This document shows positions 1 through 5,219 of a DNA stretch of 18,167 nucleotides, one piece after another. Every line of letters begins with the position of its first letter. The stretch's first letter is position 1. The stretch is from UBA1738 sp045591565. GTDB lineage: Bacteria > Bacillota > Clostridia > UBA1381. The stretch covers positions 1 through 18,167 of the forward strand of contig JAZNTB010000041.1 in assembly GCA_045591565.1 (NCBI GenBank), read 5' to 3'. The translations under genes were made by a program, and so were the position numbers. The notes below the pieces were generated by a model, which saw nothing but the letters and a program-made list of their open reading frames with translations, had not been told where the DNA came from and did not search any database.

Positions 1-12
1 GGATATATATAA

Positions 13-591
13 TCAGCACAGTACCGGCTGGAGTTGTTTTCCATCTAAGGCTGCCATTGCGGCAGGCACAATCTGCGCCATATCGGCAACCAGTGAATTC
101 GGCTTTTTTATGTGGTCATCCTGACCGAACGGTACAAGATAAATACACTTGCTGTTGAGCAACAAGCCAATATTCTTTGCGGCGTTTCCAAGTCCGTCAT
201 TGGTGGAAACCGCGATAAGTACAGGTTTCGCATTTCTCTGGTGCGCCTTTGCCGCCATTGTAACACAGGAATCGGTTACACCGTTTGCAAGCTTTGCAAG
301 GGTATTTCCGGTACATGGCGCAATGATTAAAAGGTCAAGATAGCTTTTCGGGCCGATTGGCTCCGCCTCCTTAATTGACTTGATAACAGGGCGGCCGCAA
401 ATCATTTCCATTCTGTTTCTAAAGTCCTCACAGGTACCAAAGCGTGTGTCGGTGCTATACGACATTTCACTCATAATCGGCACAATATCGGCGCCTGTTG
501 CGGCGAGTGCCTCCAGCTCCTTCATAACCCGCGAAAAGGTACAGAAAGAACCGGTCATTGCAAAGCCGACGCATCTACCATTCAAATCCAT
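13..591 (-). CDS. spoVFB: Dipicolinate synthase subunit B (flavoprotein)
   Basis: This is the second subunit of dipicolinate synthase. With SpoVFA it converts a dihydrodipicolinate-pathway intermediate to dipicolinic acid in the mother cell during sporulation; the product loads the spore core with Ca-DPA. The 192-residue protein has the look of the Dfp/UbiX-type flavoprotein family: an N-terminal GFAMTGSFCTF segment (about residues 9-19) for the flavin phosphate, LLIIAPCTGNTLAKLANG (about 87-104), then PVLIAVSTNDGLG. Length is close to the usual of about 200. The ATG lies 3 bases after the spoVFA stop, with a GGGGGTG ribosome site inside the end of spoVFA, so the pair is probably translationally coupled. 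The stop lies 12 bases from the window edge, so any further operon genes (asd and dapG follow in Bacillus) are outside. Identification is by recognisable family sequence and by the neighbour. Confidence 0.95.
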   Translation of the reverse strand: MDLNGRCVGFAMTGSFCTFSRVMKELEALAATGADIVPIMSEMSYSTDTRFGTCEDFRNRMEMICGRPVIKSIKEAEPIGPKSYLDLLIIAPCTGNTLAKLANGVTDSCVTMAAKAHQRNAKPVLIAVSTNDGLGNAAKNIGLLLNSKCIYLVPFGQDDHIKKPNSLVADMAQIVPAAMAALDGKQLQPVLC

Positions 592-594
592 ATT

Positions 595-1437
595 CTACAC
601 CCCCGTTTCTGCAAAAATATTCATAAGTGTTTCCTTGATTATTTTTCCGGAGGTTACCGGTGCACACTTGCCCGGTAGCGACAGTGCCCAGATTACCTTT
701 TTACCAAGCCGTTTTGCAGCCTCTAAATTAACTCCGCCCGGCTTTGAAGCAATATCTATGATGAGTGCATCGTCACGGACCTGTGATAATACCGCCTCGG
801 TTAAAACCACCGAGGGAACGGTGTTTATAATCAGGTCGAATTTGCTTGCTGTAAGCGCAAGACTGCCGGTATGTACGCTCTTCATTCCTGCCGATTCTAT
901 CCAGGCAAAGTCGGAGAACTTGCGTGCGGAAACCGTCACATTTGCTCCCATTTTAAAAAGACGGTCTGCCATAACCTTACCACATCTGCCGTAGCCTGTC
1001 ACAAGGACATTTGCACCAAAAAGCGTTATCGGCATTTCAGAGAGTGCAATCTCGAGTGCGCCCTCGGCGGTAGGTATGGCGTTTTTAATAATCAGCTCCT
1101 CACGCTTGTAGTAGTCACAATATTTAAGACCCTTTTCACATAGCATTTTTTCAATCTCGCAGGACAGGCAGGCCCCAAGAACCAGGCATTCGCCGGATAG
1201 CGAGCCGAGAACCTCCGCTATAGTAATCCTGCGCTTTGAGAGGGGCGTATTTATATAAACATTGTCATAGCTCACAGGTAACGGCAGAATAACAATATCT
1301 GCCTCCTTTAGCTTTGATATGTTAAAATCATCGTCCGAGAGCATGGCGGAGTGAACATCATAGCCCTCATCCTTTAAAAGTCTGGCAACCGTCGCCTGAC
1401 GAAGGTCTCCGCCAACCACATATACTGTACTTTTCAT
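595..1437 (-). CDS. spoVFA: Dipicolinate synthase subunit A (NAD(P)-binding)
   Basis: This is the dehydrogenase-like subunit of dipicolinate synthase, acting with SpoVFB in late sporulation. The 280-residue protein starts with a dipicolinate-synthase N-terminal domain (MKSTVYVVGGDLRQ) followed by a Rossmann domain with the glycine motif VLVTGYGRCGKVMADRL (about 144-160) and a C-terminal LPGKCAPVTSGKII stretch typical of SpoVFA. The open frame extends 23 codons further upstream, but the ATG at 1437 is chosen because AAAGGAGGT (1446-1454, minus strand) sits 8 bases before it and the family begins at this point. It is the first gene of the spoVFA-spoVFB pair and is divergent from the rodA-like gene. 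In Bacillus the operon is transcribed by sigma-K; a weak sigma-K-like site is noted separately. It is slightly shorter than the Bacillus protein (about 297 residues). Confidence 0.95.
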   Translation of the reverse strand: MKSTVYVVGGDLRQATVARLLKDEGYDVHSAMLSDDDFNISKLKEADIVILPLPVSYDNVYINTPLSKRRITIAEVLGSLSGECLVLGACLSCEIEKMLCEKGLKYCDYYKREELIIKNAIPTAEGALEIALSEMPITLFGANVLVTGYGRCGKVMADRLFKMGANVTVSARKFSDFAWIESAGMKSVHTGSLALTASKFDLIINTVPSVVLTEAVLSQVRDDALIIDIASKPGGVNLEAAKRLGKKVIWALSLPGKCAPVTSGKIIKETLMNIFAETGV

Positions 1438-1458
1438 CGCTTGATACCTCCTTTGTAA

Positions 1459-1487
1459 CATAATATGTTTTTTCGGAAAAAGTGTAC
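1459..1487 (-). promoter_or_regulatory. Possible sigma-K-type promoter for spoVFA
   Basis: On the minus strand CATATTATG (1459-1467) matches 8 of 9 positions of the sigma-K -10 consensus CATAnnnTA, and an AC-containing -35-like element lies about 16 bases upstream. The Bacillus spoVF operon is a sigma-K gene. Against this, the predicted start would fall right at the ribosome binding site (about 1452), and the short degenerate consensus occurs by chance in AT-rich DNA. Confidence 0.25.
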
Positions 1488-1535
1488 CTAATGTCCCGCT
1501 ATGCATAAAAAACGGAATTTGTTACCAAATTGTAA

Positions 1536-1564
1536 TTGAAAAGCAGATGAAATGATAGTATAAT
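1536..1564 (+). promoter_or_regulatory. Sigma-A promoter of the rodA-like gene
   Basis: TTGAAA (1536-1541), a 17-base spacer and TATAAT (1559-1564) make a near-consensus vegetative promoter. The predicted start, near 1571, coincides with the ribosome binding site AAGGAG (1571-1576), so the leader would be only about 17 nt. Confidence 0.8.
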
Positions 1565-1587
1565 GTAGCTAAGGAGAGTGAGGCTAT

Positions 1588-2700
1588 TTGAAAAATACAG
1601 AAAAACTTCACGGACATGACGGGCTTTTGTATGCAATAACTATTATTGCGGCGATGGTAGGAATAGTTGCCATATACAGCGCCACACGGTCTATGGACAC
1701 ATACTCAAATGTTATTGTGCAGGCGGGTGCCCTCATTATAGGTATAGTAATGATGCAGATAATCAGCAGGATTGATTACCATATATTCGGATATGTTTCT
1801 GTACCTGTTTATGCGGTTTGTATTGCGCTTTTGGTGCTTGTGCTGCTGATTGGTTCTACAGGTAACTGGGGCGCGCGAAGCTGGATACGCTTCGGACCGA
1901 TTGGAATTCAGCCGTCGGAAATATGTAAGGTCGGGTTTGCAATAACCTTTGCAAGACATCTTTCACTTGTGCGGAACACGCTACAAAGACCAATGACGGT
2001 GCTCTTGCTGCTTGCGCACTTGGGGGCGCTGCTGGCGCTTATTATGATGCAGCCGGACGCAGGAAGTGCGATGGTTTTCTGCTTTATGTTTGCCGTTATG
2101 GTTTTTACAGCAGGGATATCCTTTAAATATATAATTCCTGCAATACTGGGTATGGCCGCGGCAGCACCGCTTATCTATCTTTTCCTTTTGAGCGACTATC
2201 AGAAGCACAGAATTCAGGTGTTCTTTAGTCCCGAAATGGACAGGTTAGGTAGCGGATATAATGTAATTCAGTCCAAGATTGCTGTCGGCTCGGGGCAGAT
2301 TTTCGGTAAAGGCTTTTTAAAGGGAACGCAGAACCAGATGGCATTTCTGCCTACAAAACATACCGACTTTATCTTCAGCGTAATTTCAGAAGAATTTGGG
2401 TTTATCGGTGCAGTTTTGGTAGTGCTGCTGCTGTTTTTGATTATTGCAAGATGTATAAAGGCGGCACAGGAAACGCATGATTTGTTCGGCAAATATCTTT
2501 GTATGGGAATTGCGGCGATGCTGATTTTCCATACCTTTGAAAATATTGGAATGTGCATAGGTCTTATGCCGGTAACAGGAATTCCACTACCGTTTATAAG
2601 CTACGGCGGAACATCGTTGCTAACCAATATGATGGCGATAGGGATAGTCCTTTCGGTGACTCGCCACTCGCATGGCACGCATATCGGATATATGAAATAA
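1588..2700 (+). CDS. rodA: SEDS peptidoglycan glycosyltransferase, RodA type
   Basis: This is a polytopic membrane protein of the SEDS (RodA/FtsW/SpoVE) family, which polymerises lipid II glycan strands together with a class B penicillin-binding protein. The 370 residues contain about ten hydrophobic helices. Visible family motifs are GARSWIRFGPIGIQPSE (95-111), QPDAGSA (155-161, with the conserved Asp157), and GIPLPFISYGGTS near the C terminus. The GIPLPFISYGG form and the separate monocistronic position favour RodA over FtsW, but SpoVE cannot be excluded, especially beside a sporulation operon. The start is TTG at 1588 with AAGGAG 11 bases upstream; no ATG lies before the first membrane helix. 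It has its own sigma-A promoter and terminator, so it is a single-gene unit. No PBP2 gene is adjacent. Confidence 0.88.
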   Translation: MKNTEKLHGHDGLLYAITIIAAMVGIVAIYSATRSMDTYSNVIVQAGALIIGIVMMQIISRIDYHIFGYVSVPVYAVCIALLVLVLLIGSTGNWGARSWIRFGPIGIQPSEICKVGFAITFARHLSLVRNTLQRPMTVLLLLAHLGALLALIMMQPDAGSAMVFCFMFAVMVFTAGISFKYIIPAILGMAAAAPLIYLFLLSDYQKHRIQVFFSPEMDRLGSGYNVIQSKIAVGSGQIFGKGFLKGTQNQMAFLPTKHTDFIFSVISEEFGFIGAVLVVLLLFLIIARCIKAAQETHDLFGKYLCMGIAAMLIFHTFENIGMCIGLMPVTGIPLPFISYGGTSLLTNMMAIGIVLSVTRHSHGTHIGYMK

Positions 2701-2730
2701 AACAGGGGAAGCATCCCCTGTTTTTTTGTT
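2701..2730 (+). terminator. Intrinsic terminator after rodA
   Basis: AACAGGGG (2701-2708), a six-base loop and CCCCTGTT (2715-2722) form an 8-bp stem running into a T tract, immediately after the rodA stop codon. Confidence 0.9.
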
Positions 2731-2747
2731 TTCAATGTTTTAGCGGG

Positions 2748-2776
2748 TTACACTTTTTTTCAAAATCTCATATTAT
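2748..2776 (+). promoter_or_regulatory. Probable promoter of the DUF3343-desulfurase pair
   Basis: TTACAC (2748-2753), a 17-base spacer and TATTAT (2771-2776) fit a sigma-A promoter of moderate strength. The -10 lies inside the inverted repeat 2757-2795. Confidence 0.5.
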
Positions 2777-2795
2777 AAGATATAGATTTTGAAAA
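2757..2795. repeat. 12-bp inverted repeat around the -10 (candidate operator)
   Basis: TTTTCAAAATCT (2757-2768) is perfectly complementary to AGATTTTGAAAA (2784-2795), with 15 bases between. The arms flank the TATTAT -10 and the right arm abuts the ribosome binding site AAAAGGAG. No T tract follows on either strand, so it is not a terminator. A DNA-level operator is the simplest reading; the regulator is unknown. Confidence 0.5.
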
Positions 2796-2806
2796 GGAGT
2801 GGAAAT

Positions 2807-3064
2807 ATGTCGGAAATTTTGGTAGTAGTCGGCTCAATAACGAGTGCGACGCGGCTCGCAAAGCGGCTTACAAAATACGGTGACTATCGGGCACGCGTGA
2901 TAAATACTCCTGCTAAGCTTGGCGGCAGAGGTTGTTCGTATTCTGTTAGGGCATCGAGGGAGAGTGAAATGTTTATAAGAAATAATCTTCACGGCATATC
3001 GGTGAAGGGCATTTATATAGAAAAAACAGACGGTAGGGAGCGGTTTTACGATGATATATCTTGA
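2807..3064 (+). CDS. DUF3343 putative Se/S carrier-like protein
   Basis: This is a small 85-residue protein resembling the DUF3343 family, often described as putative selenium/sulfur carrier-like proteins that take the chalcogen from a cysteine desulfurase partner. The sequence runs EILVVVGSITSATRLAKRL then a GGRGCSYSVRAS segment, whose cysteine (about residue 45) is the expected carrier residue. The ATG at 2807 is chosen because AAAAGGAG lies 7 bases before it; a TTG at 2789 in the same frame lies upstream of that ribosome site. Its last 14 bases overlap the following class V aminotransferase gene, which strongly suggests coupled translation and a joint function. The role as sulfur or selenium carrier is inferred from family and neighbour and is not shown here. 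No selD or molybdenum hydroxylase gene is visible in the window. Confidence 0.8.
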   Translation: MSEILVVVGSITSATRLAKRLTKYGDYRARVINTPAKLGGRGCSYSVRASRESEMFIRNNLHGISVKGIYIEKTDGRERFYDDIS

Positions 3065-4184
3065 TAATCCTGCGACGAGTATGAAAAAGCCTGCCGTAGT
3101 GATTGAGGCAATGTATAGAAACACCGCAAACTATAGCGTGAATGCAGGACGGGGCGGACACCGTGCAAGCGTTATGGGGGCAAGGGGTATAGCTGATGCG
3201 CAGGAAGAGATGGCGGGGCTTTTCGGAATTACCAATCCGGAGCGGATTGCGTTCACTCAAAACGCCACATATGCGCTCAATATGGCAATACGCGGACTTT
3301 TGGGACGGCACGACCACGCAATTATAACCTCTATGGAGCATAACAGCGTACTGCGTCCGGTGCATTTGAGCTGCAGCTACACAATAGTAGAGGCAAATGA
3401 CAGGGGCGAGATAAATCCGGCGGATATTGAGCGTGCGATAAGACGGAATACTAAGCTTGTTGTAACTACGCATGCATCAAATGTCTGTGGAACGGTGATG
3501 CCTGTTTATAATATAGGTAAAATATGTAAAAAATACAGATTGCCGTATCTTCTGGATACCGCCCAGACAGCAGGAATAATACCGATTGATGTAGAAGAAA
3601 TGAATGTGGCAATGCTTGCCTTTTCGGGACACAAGGGACTTATGGGCCCGCTCGGAACGGGAGGACTTTATGTAAGAGAGGATGTGGAGCTTGCGCCTTT
3701 GATTGTGGGCGGAACGGGAACAGAGTCGAAAAACAAAAATCAGCCGAGGTCTATGCCGGATATGCTCCATTCGGGAACTATGAACACCCCTGCAATTATG
3801 GCATTAAAAGAGGCTGTTAAGTATGTGCAAAGTATAGGAGTGGAAGCTATTGGAGAAAAGGAAAGAAAGCTTGCGGAGTATCTCATAGGAGGACTTATGA
3901 ATATCGACGGCGTGACTGTTTACGGACTGCTTCACGGGAATCGTAACGGCACGGTCTGCTTTAATATATGGGATATGGACTCGCAGGAGGTGGCAAATAT
4001 TTTAAATGATGATTTCGGTATTGCAACAAGAGGCGGCTATCATTGCTCATATATAGCACACCAAACCCTTGGTACGCAAAAAACCGGAGCAGTGCGGGCA
4101 GGATTTGGCTGGTTTTCATCAAAAAGTGATGCTGACGCCTTGCTTTTTGCCGTGAATAAAATTGCACGCAGCCGGAGAAAATGA
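3051..4184 (+). CDS. Cysteine desulfurase family protein (aminotransferase class V)
   Basis: This is a PLP-dependent fold-type I enzyme of 377 residues, expected to take sulfur (or selenium) from cysteine onto an active-site Cys. Motifs seen: MEHNSV with His97, LLDTAQTAG with Asp169 and Gln172 (PLP ring contacts), SGHKGLMGP with the Schiff-base Lys195, HSGTMNTPAI (240-249), and the persulfide loop TRGGYHCSYIAH with Cys332. The start region IYLDNPATSMKKP is typical. The overall pattern fits the EF2568-like branch (TIGR01977) rather than the housekeeping IscS or SufS; that branch is often found beside DUF3343. The ATG at 3051 overlaps the DUF3343 gene by 14 bases. There are no suf or isc genes nearby, so Fe-S scaffold loading is less likely than delivery to a dedicated acceptor. 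The C-terminal AGFGWFSSKSD departs from the usual S-x-G-x-F-N-T form. Confidence 0.9.
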   Translation: MIYLDNPATSMKKPAVVIEAMYRNTANYSVNAGRGGHRASVMGARGIADAQEEMAGLFGITNPERIAFTQNATYALNMAIRGLLGRHDHAIITSMEHNSVLRPVHLSCSYTIVEANDRGEINPADIERAIRRNTKLVVTTHASNVCGTVMPVYNIGKICKKYRLPYLLDTAQTAGIIPIDVEEMNVAMLAFSGHKGLMGPLGTGGLYVREDVELAPLIVGGTGTESKNKNQPRSMPDMLHSGTMNTPAIMALKEAVKYVQSIGVEAIGEKERKLAEYLIGGLMNIDGVTVYGLLHGNRNGTVCFNIWDMDSQEVANILNDDFGIATRGGYHCSYIAHQTLGTQKTGAVRAGFGWFSSKSDADALLFAVNKIARSRRK

Positions 4185-4195
4185 TTAAAGCTATG

Positions 4196-4237
4196 CGGGA
4201 GGGCTTTTTGTAGGTGAGATTACAGAAAGCTTTCCCG
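4196..4237. repeat. 17-bp imperfect hairpin downstream of the desulfurase
   Basis: Arms 4196-4212 and 4221-4237 pair along 17 positions with three G-U wobbles and an 8-base loop (GGTGAGAT). It is followed by A-rich, not T-rich, sequence, so it is not a standard terminator on the plus strand. A competing short hairpin, AAAGC (4187-4191) with GCTTT (4203-4207) followed by T's, could act as a weak terminator for the upstream operon. Confidence 0.45.
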
Positions 4238-4269
4238 AAAAAAGAAATATAAAAAAATTAAAAAAAGTG

Positions 4270-4298
4270 TTGACAAGCAAGGGATATTCTGCTATAAT
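4270..4298 (+). promoter_or_regulatory. Perfect-consensus sigma-A promoter of the tRNA operon
   Basis: TTGACA (4270-4275), a 17-base spacer and TATAAT (4293-4298) are an exact match to the vegetative consensus, as expected for a stable-RNA operon. The predicted start near 4305 lies about 34 bases before the first tRNA. Confidence 0.95.
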
Positions 4299-4338
4299 GG
4301 TCAAGGTCAGTAATTTTGAATATGTAAATAATGTATAT

Positions 4339-4413
4339 GCGGGTGTAGTTCAATGGCTAGAATTCCAGCCTTCCAAGCTGGCTGTGTGGGTTCGATTCCC
4401 ATCACCCGCTCCA
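4339..4413 (+). tRNA. tRNA-Gly (anticodon TCC)
   Basis: The acceptor stem GCGGGTG (4339-4345) pairs with CACCCGC (4403-4409). The anticodon stem CCAGC/GCTGG encloses loop CTTCCAA, giving anticodon TCC, which reads GGA/GGN. The T arm is GTGGGTTCGATTCCCAT. The discriminator is T and CCA is encoded. It is the first of five tRNAs in one transcript. Confidence 0.97.
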
Positions 4414-4429
4414 TATTTTTCTTAAACAC

Positions 4430-4506
4430 GCGTCTGTAGCTCAGCCGGATAGAGCAACTGCCTTCTAAGCAGTAGGCCAGGGGTTCGAATCCCTTCAGAC
4501 GCGCCA
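4430..4506 (+). tRNA. tRNA-Arg (anticodon TCT)
   Basis: GCGTCTG (4430-4436) pairs with CAGACGC (4496-4502). The anticodon stem ACTGC/GCAGT encloses loop CTTCTAA, giving TCT, which reads AGA/AGG; AGA is common in the genes of this window. The discriminator is G and CCA is encoded. Confidence 0.97.
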
Positions 4507-4519
4507 ATTTTTTTAACAT

Positions 4520-4597
4520 GGTGGATATAGTTCAGCTGGTTAGAGCGTCAGTTTGTGGCACTGAATGTCGTGGGTTCGAATCCCACTATCCACCCCA
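4520..4597 (+). tRNA. tRNA-His (anticodon GTG), with encoded G-1
   Basis: GTGGATA (4521-4527) pairs with TATCCAC (4587-4593). The anticodon stem TCAGT/ACTGA encloses TTGTGGC, giving GTG. The discriminator is C (4594), and the base before the acceptor stem is G (4520), the G-1 that pairs with C73 and is the identity element for histidyl-tRNA synthetase in bacteria. CCA is encoded. Confidence 0.97.
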
Positions 4598-4658
4598 TAT
4601 TAACAAATTATCCCCCGATTTGGGGGTTAATATATAAGCAGGAGAAATATCCTGTATG

Positions 4659-4685
4659 CCGGAACGGATGTTTCGGTTATTATTT
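4659..4685 (+). other. Inter-tRNA hairpin, possible attenuator or processing site
   Basis: CCGGAAC (4659-4665) pairs with GTTTCGG (4670-4676) over a GGAT loop and is followed by TTATTATTT. Two more small hairpins precede it (CCCCC/GGGGG near 4615-4629 and CAGGA/TCCTG near 4639-4654). The 88-base gap between tRNA-His and tRNA-Gln is far longer than the other gaps, so partial termination or RNase processing here is plausible. Confidence 0.35.
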
Positions 4686-4761
4686 AGGGATATAGCCAAG
4701 CGGTAAGGCACCGGATTTTGATTCCGGCATTTCGTAGGTTCAAATCCTGCTATCCCTGCCA
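4686..4761 (+). tRNA. tRNA-Gln (anticodon TTG), A1:U72 acceptor end
   Basis: AGGGATA (4686-4692) pairs with TATCCCT (4751-4757). The D arm is GCC/GGC, and the anticodon stem CCGGA/TCCGG encloses TTTTGAT, giving TTG. The discriminator is G and CCA is encoded. The first pair is A1:U72, whereas bacterial tRNA-Gln normally has U1:A72. The CCA end abuts the first base of tRNA-Lys with no spacer. Confidence 0.96.
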
Positions 4762-4837
4762 GGGCCATTAGCTCAGTTGGCAGAGCACTTGACTTTTAAT
4801 CAAGTTGTCCGGAGTTCGAATCTCCGATGGCTCACCA
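4762..4837 (+). tRNA. tRNA-Lys (anticodon TTT)
   Basis: GGGCCAT (4762-4768) pairs with ATGGCTC (4827-4833) with one G-U. The anticodon stem CTTGA/TCAAG encloses CTTTTAA, giving TTT. The discriminator is A and CCA is encoded. It begins directly after the CCA of tRNA-Gln, so a single cut separates the two. Confidence 0.97.
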
Positions 4838-4839
4838 TG

Positions 4840-4873
4840 TCGGAACAAGTTATGCTTGTTCCGATTTTTTTTT
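4840..4873 (+). terminator. Intrinsic terminator of the tRNA operon
   Basis: TCGGAACAAG (4840-4849) pairs with CTTGTTCCGA (4855-4864), a perfect 10-bp stem with a 5-base loop followed by nine T's. It lies three bases after the tRNA-Lys CCA. Confidence 0.95.
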
Positions 4874-5036
4874 GCAAAAAATCAGTCACCGCTTCACTGT
4901 TCCTCCTTTTTCGTAAAAAGGCACACTCGGCTCACCTGTTCGTTTGCAAGCGCACTCACGACGGCTCGCTGTCGCTACCACCTTTTTACGAGAGAGCCTT
5001 CGGTACAGCTGCACCTAAACCATTCGGCTCTTGCAG
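4874..5036. repeat. Gene-free, repeat-like stretch after the tRNA operon
   Basis: The 382 bases between tRNA-Lys and the malic-enzyme gene hold no convincing gene. This part looks more GC-rich than the other spacers and is internally patterned: CCTTTTT-CGT-AAAAAGG (4905-4921) is a small palindrome, CGTAAAAAGG (4912-4921) is repeated inverted as CCTTTTTACG (4981-4990), CGGCTC or GGCTC recurs three times, and AGAGCC (4993-4998) faces GGCTCT (5025-5030). Two overlapping frames stay open across it on the plus strand, but both begin inside tRNA-Lys without ribosome sites. It may be a copy of a dispersed intergenic repeat; this cannot be shown from one window. Confidence 0.4.
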
Positions 5037-5072
5037 AAAAGTCGCTTAAACACTAAGCTTAAGCGACTTTTT
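5037..5072. terminator. Strong, possibly bidirectional terminator
   Basis: AAAAGTCGCTTAA (5037-5049) pairs with TTAAGCGACTTTT (5059-5071), a perfect 13-bp stem with a 9-base loop, T's on the plus-strand 3' side and A's on the 5' side. It closes the repeat-like stretch, although no gene upstream needs it after the terminator at 4840-4873, which suggests something between the two is transcribed. Confidence 0.75.
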
Positions 5073-5107
5073 GTTTTGCCATCTCTAAAGTTCCTTTTCC
5101 TGCGAAG

Positions 5108-5126
5108 ATTTCAAGCTACTTGAAAT
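5108..5126. repeat. Palindrome overlapping the malic-enzyme -35
   Basis: ATTTCAAG (5108-5115), CTA, CTTGAAAT (5119-5126) is a perfect 8-bp inverted repeat. Its right arm contains the TTGAAA -35 hexamer (5120-5125), the usual place for a repressor site. Confidence 0.5.
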
Positions 5127-5148
5127 TTGGCTTGCGTTTTGATAAAAT
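5120..5148 (+). promoter_or_regulatory. Promoter of the malic-enzyme gene (extended -10)
   Basis: TTGAAA (5120-5125), a 17-base spacer and TAAAAT (5143-5148), preceded by the TGn extension (5140-5142). The start near 5155 gives a leader of about 65 nt. Confidence 0.75.
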
Positions 5149-5219
5149 ATGAAAATAAAGAAAGAAGAATGGGTAGCAGCATAAATTATTCATACGATAT
5201 GTAACAGGAGGACAGAATA

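Noticed and set aside
380..994. 204-codon plus-strand frame opposite spoVFA/spoVFB
   Set aside because: It is the complement of two well-recognised genes, with no recognisable family or ribosome site.
1438..1506. Longer spoVFA start with 23 more codons
   Set aside because: The strong AAAGGAGGT site at 1446-1454 lies inside that extension and the family N terminus begins at 1437.
4777..5056. Two overlapping open frames of 83-90 codons after the tRNAs
   Set aside because: Both start inside tRNA-Lys, cross its terminator, lack ribosome sites and have low-complexity, non-protein-like translations.
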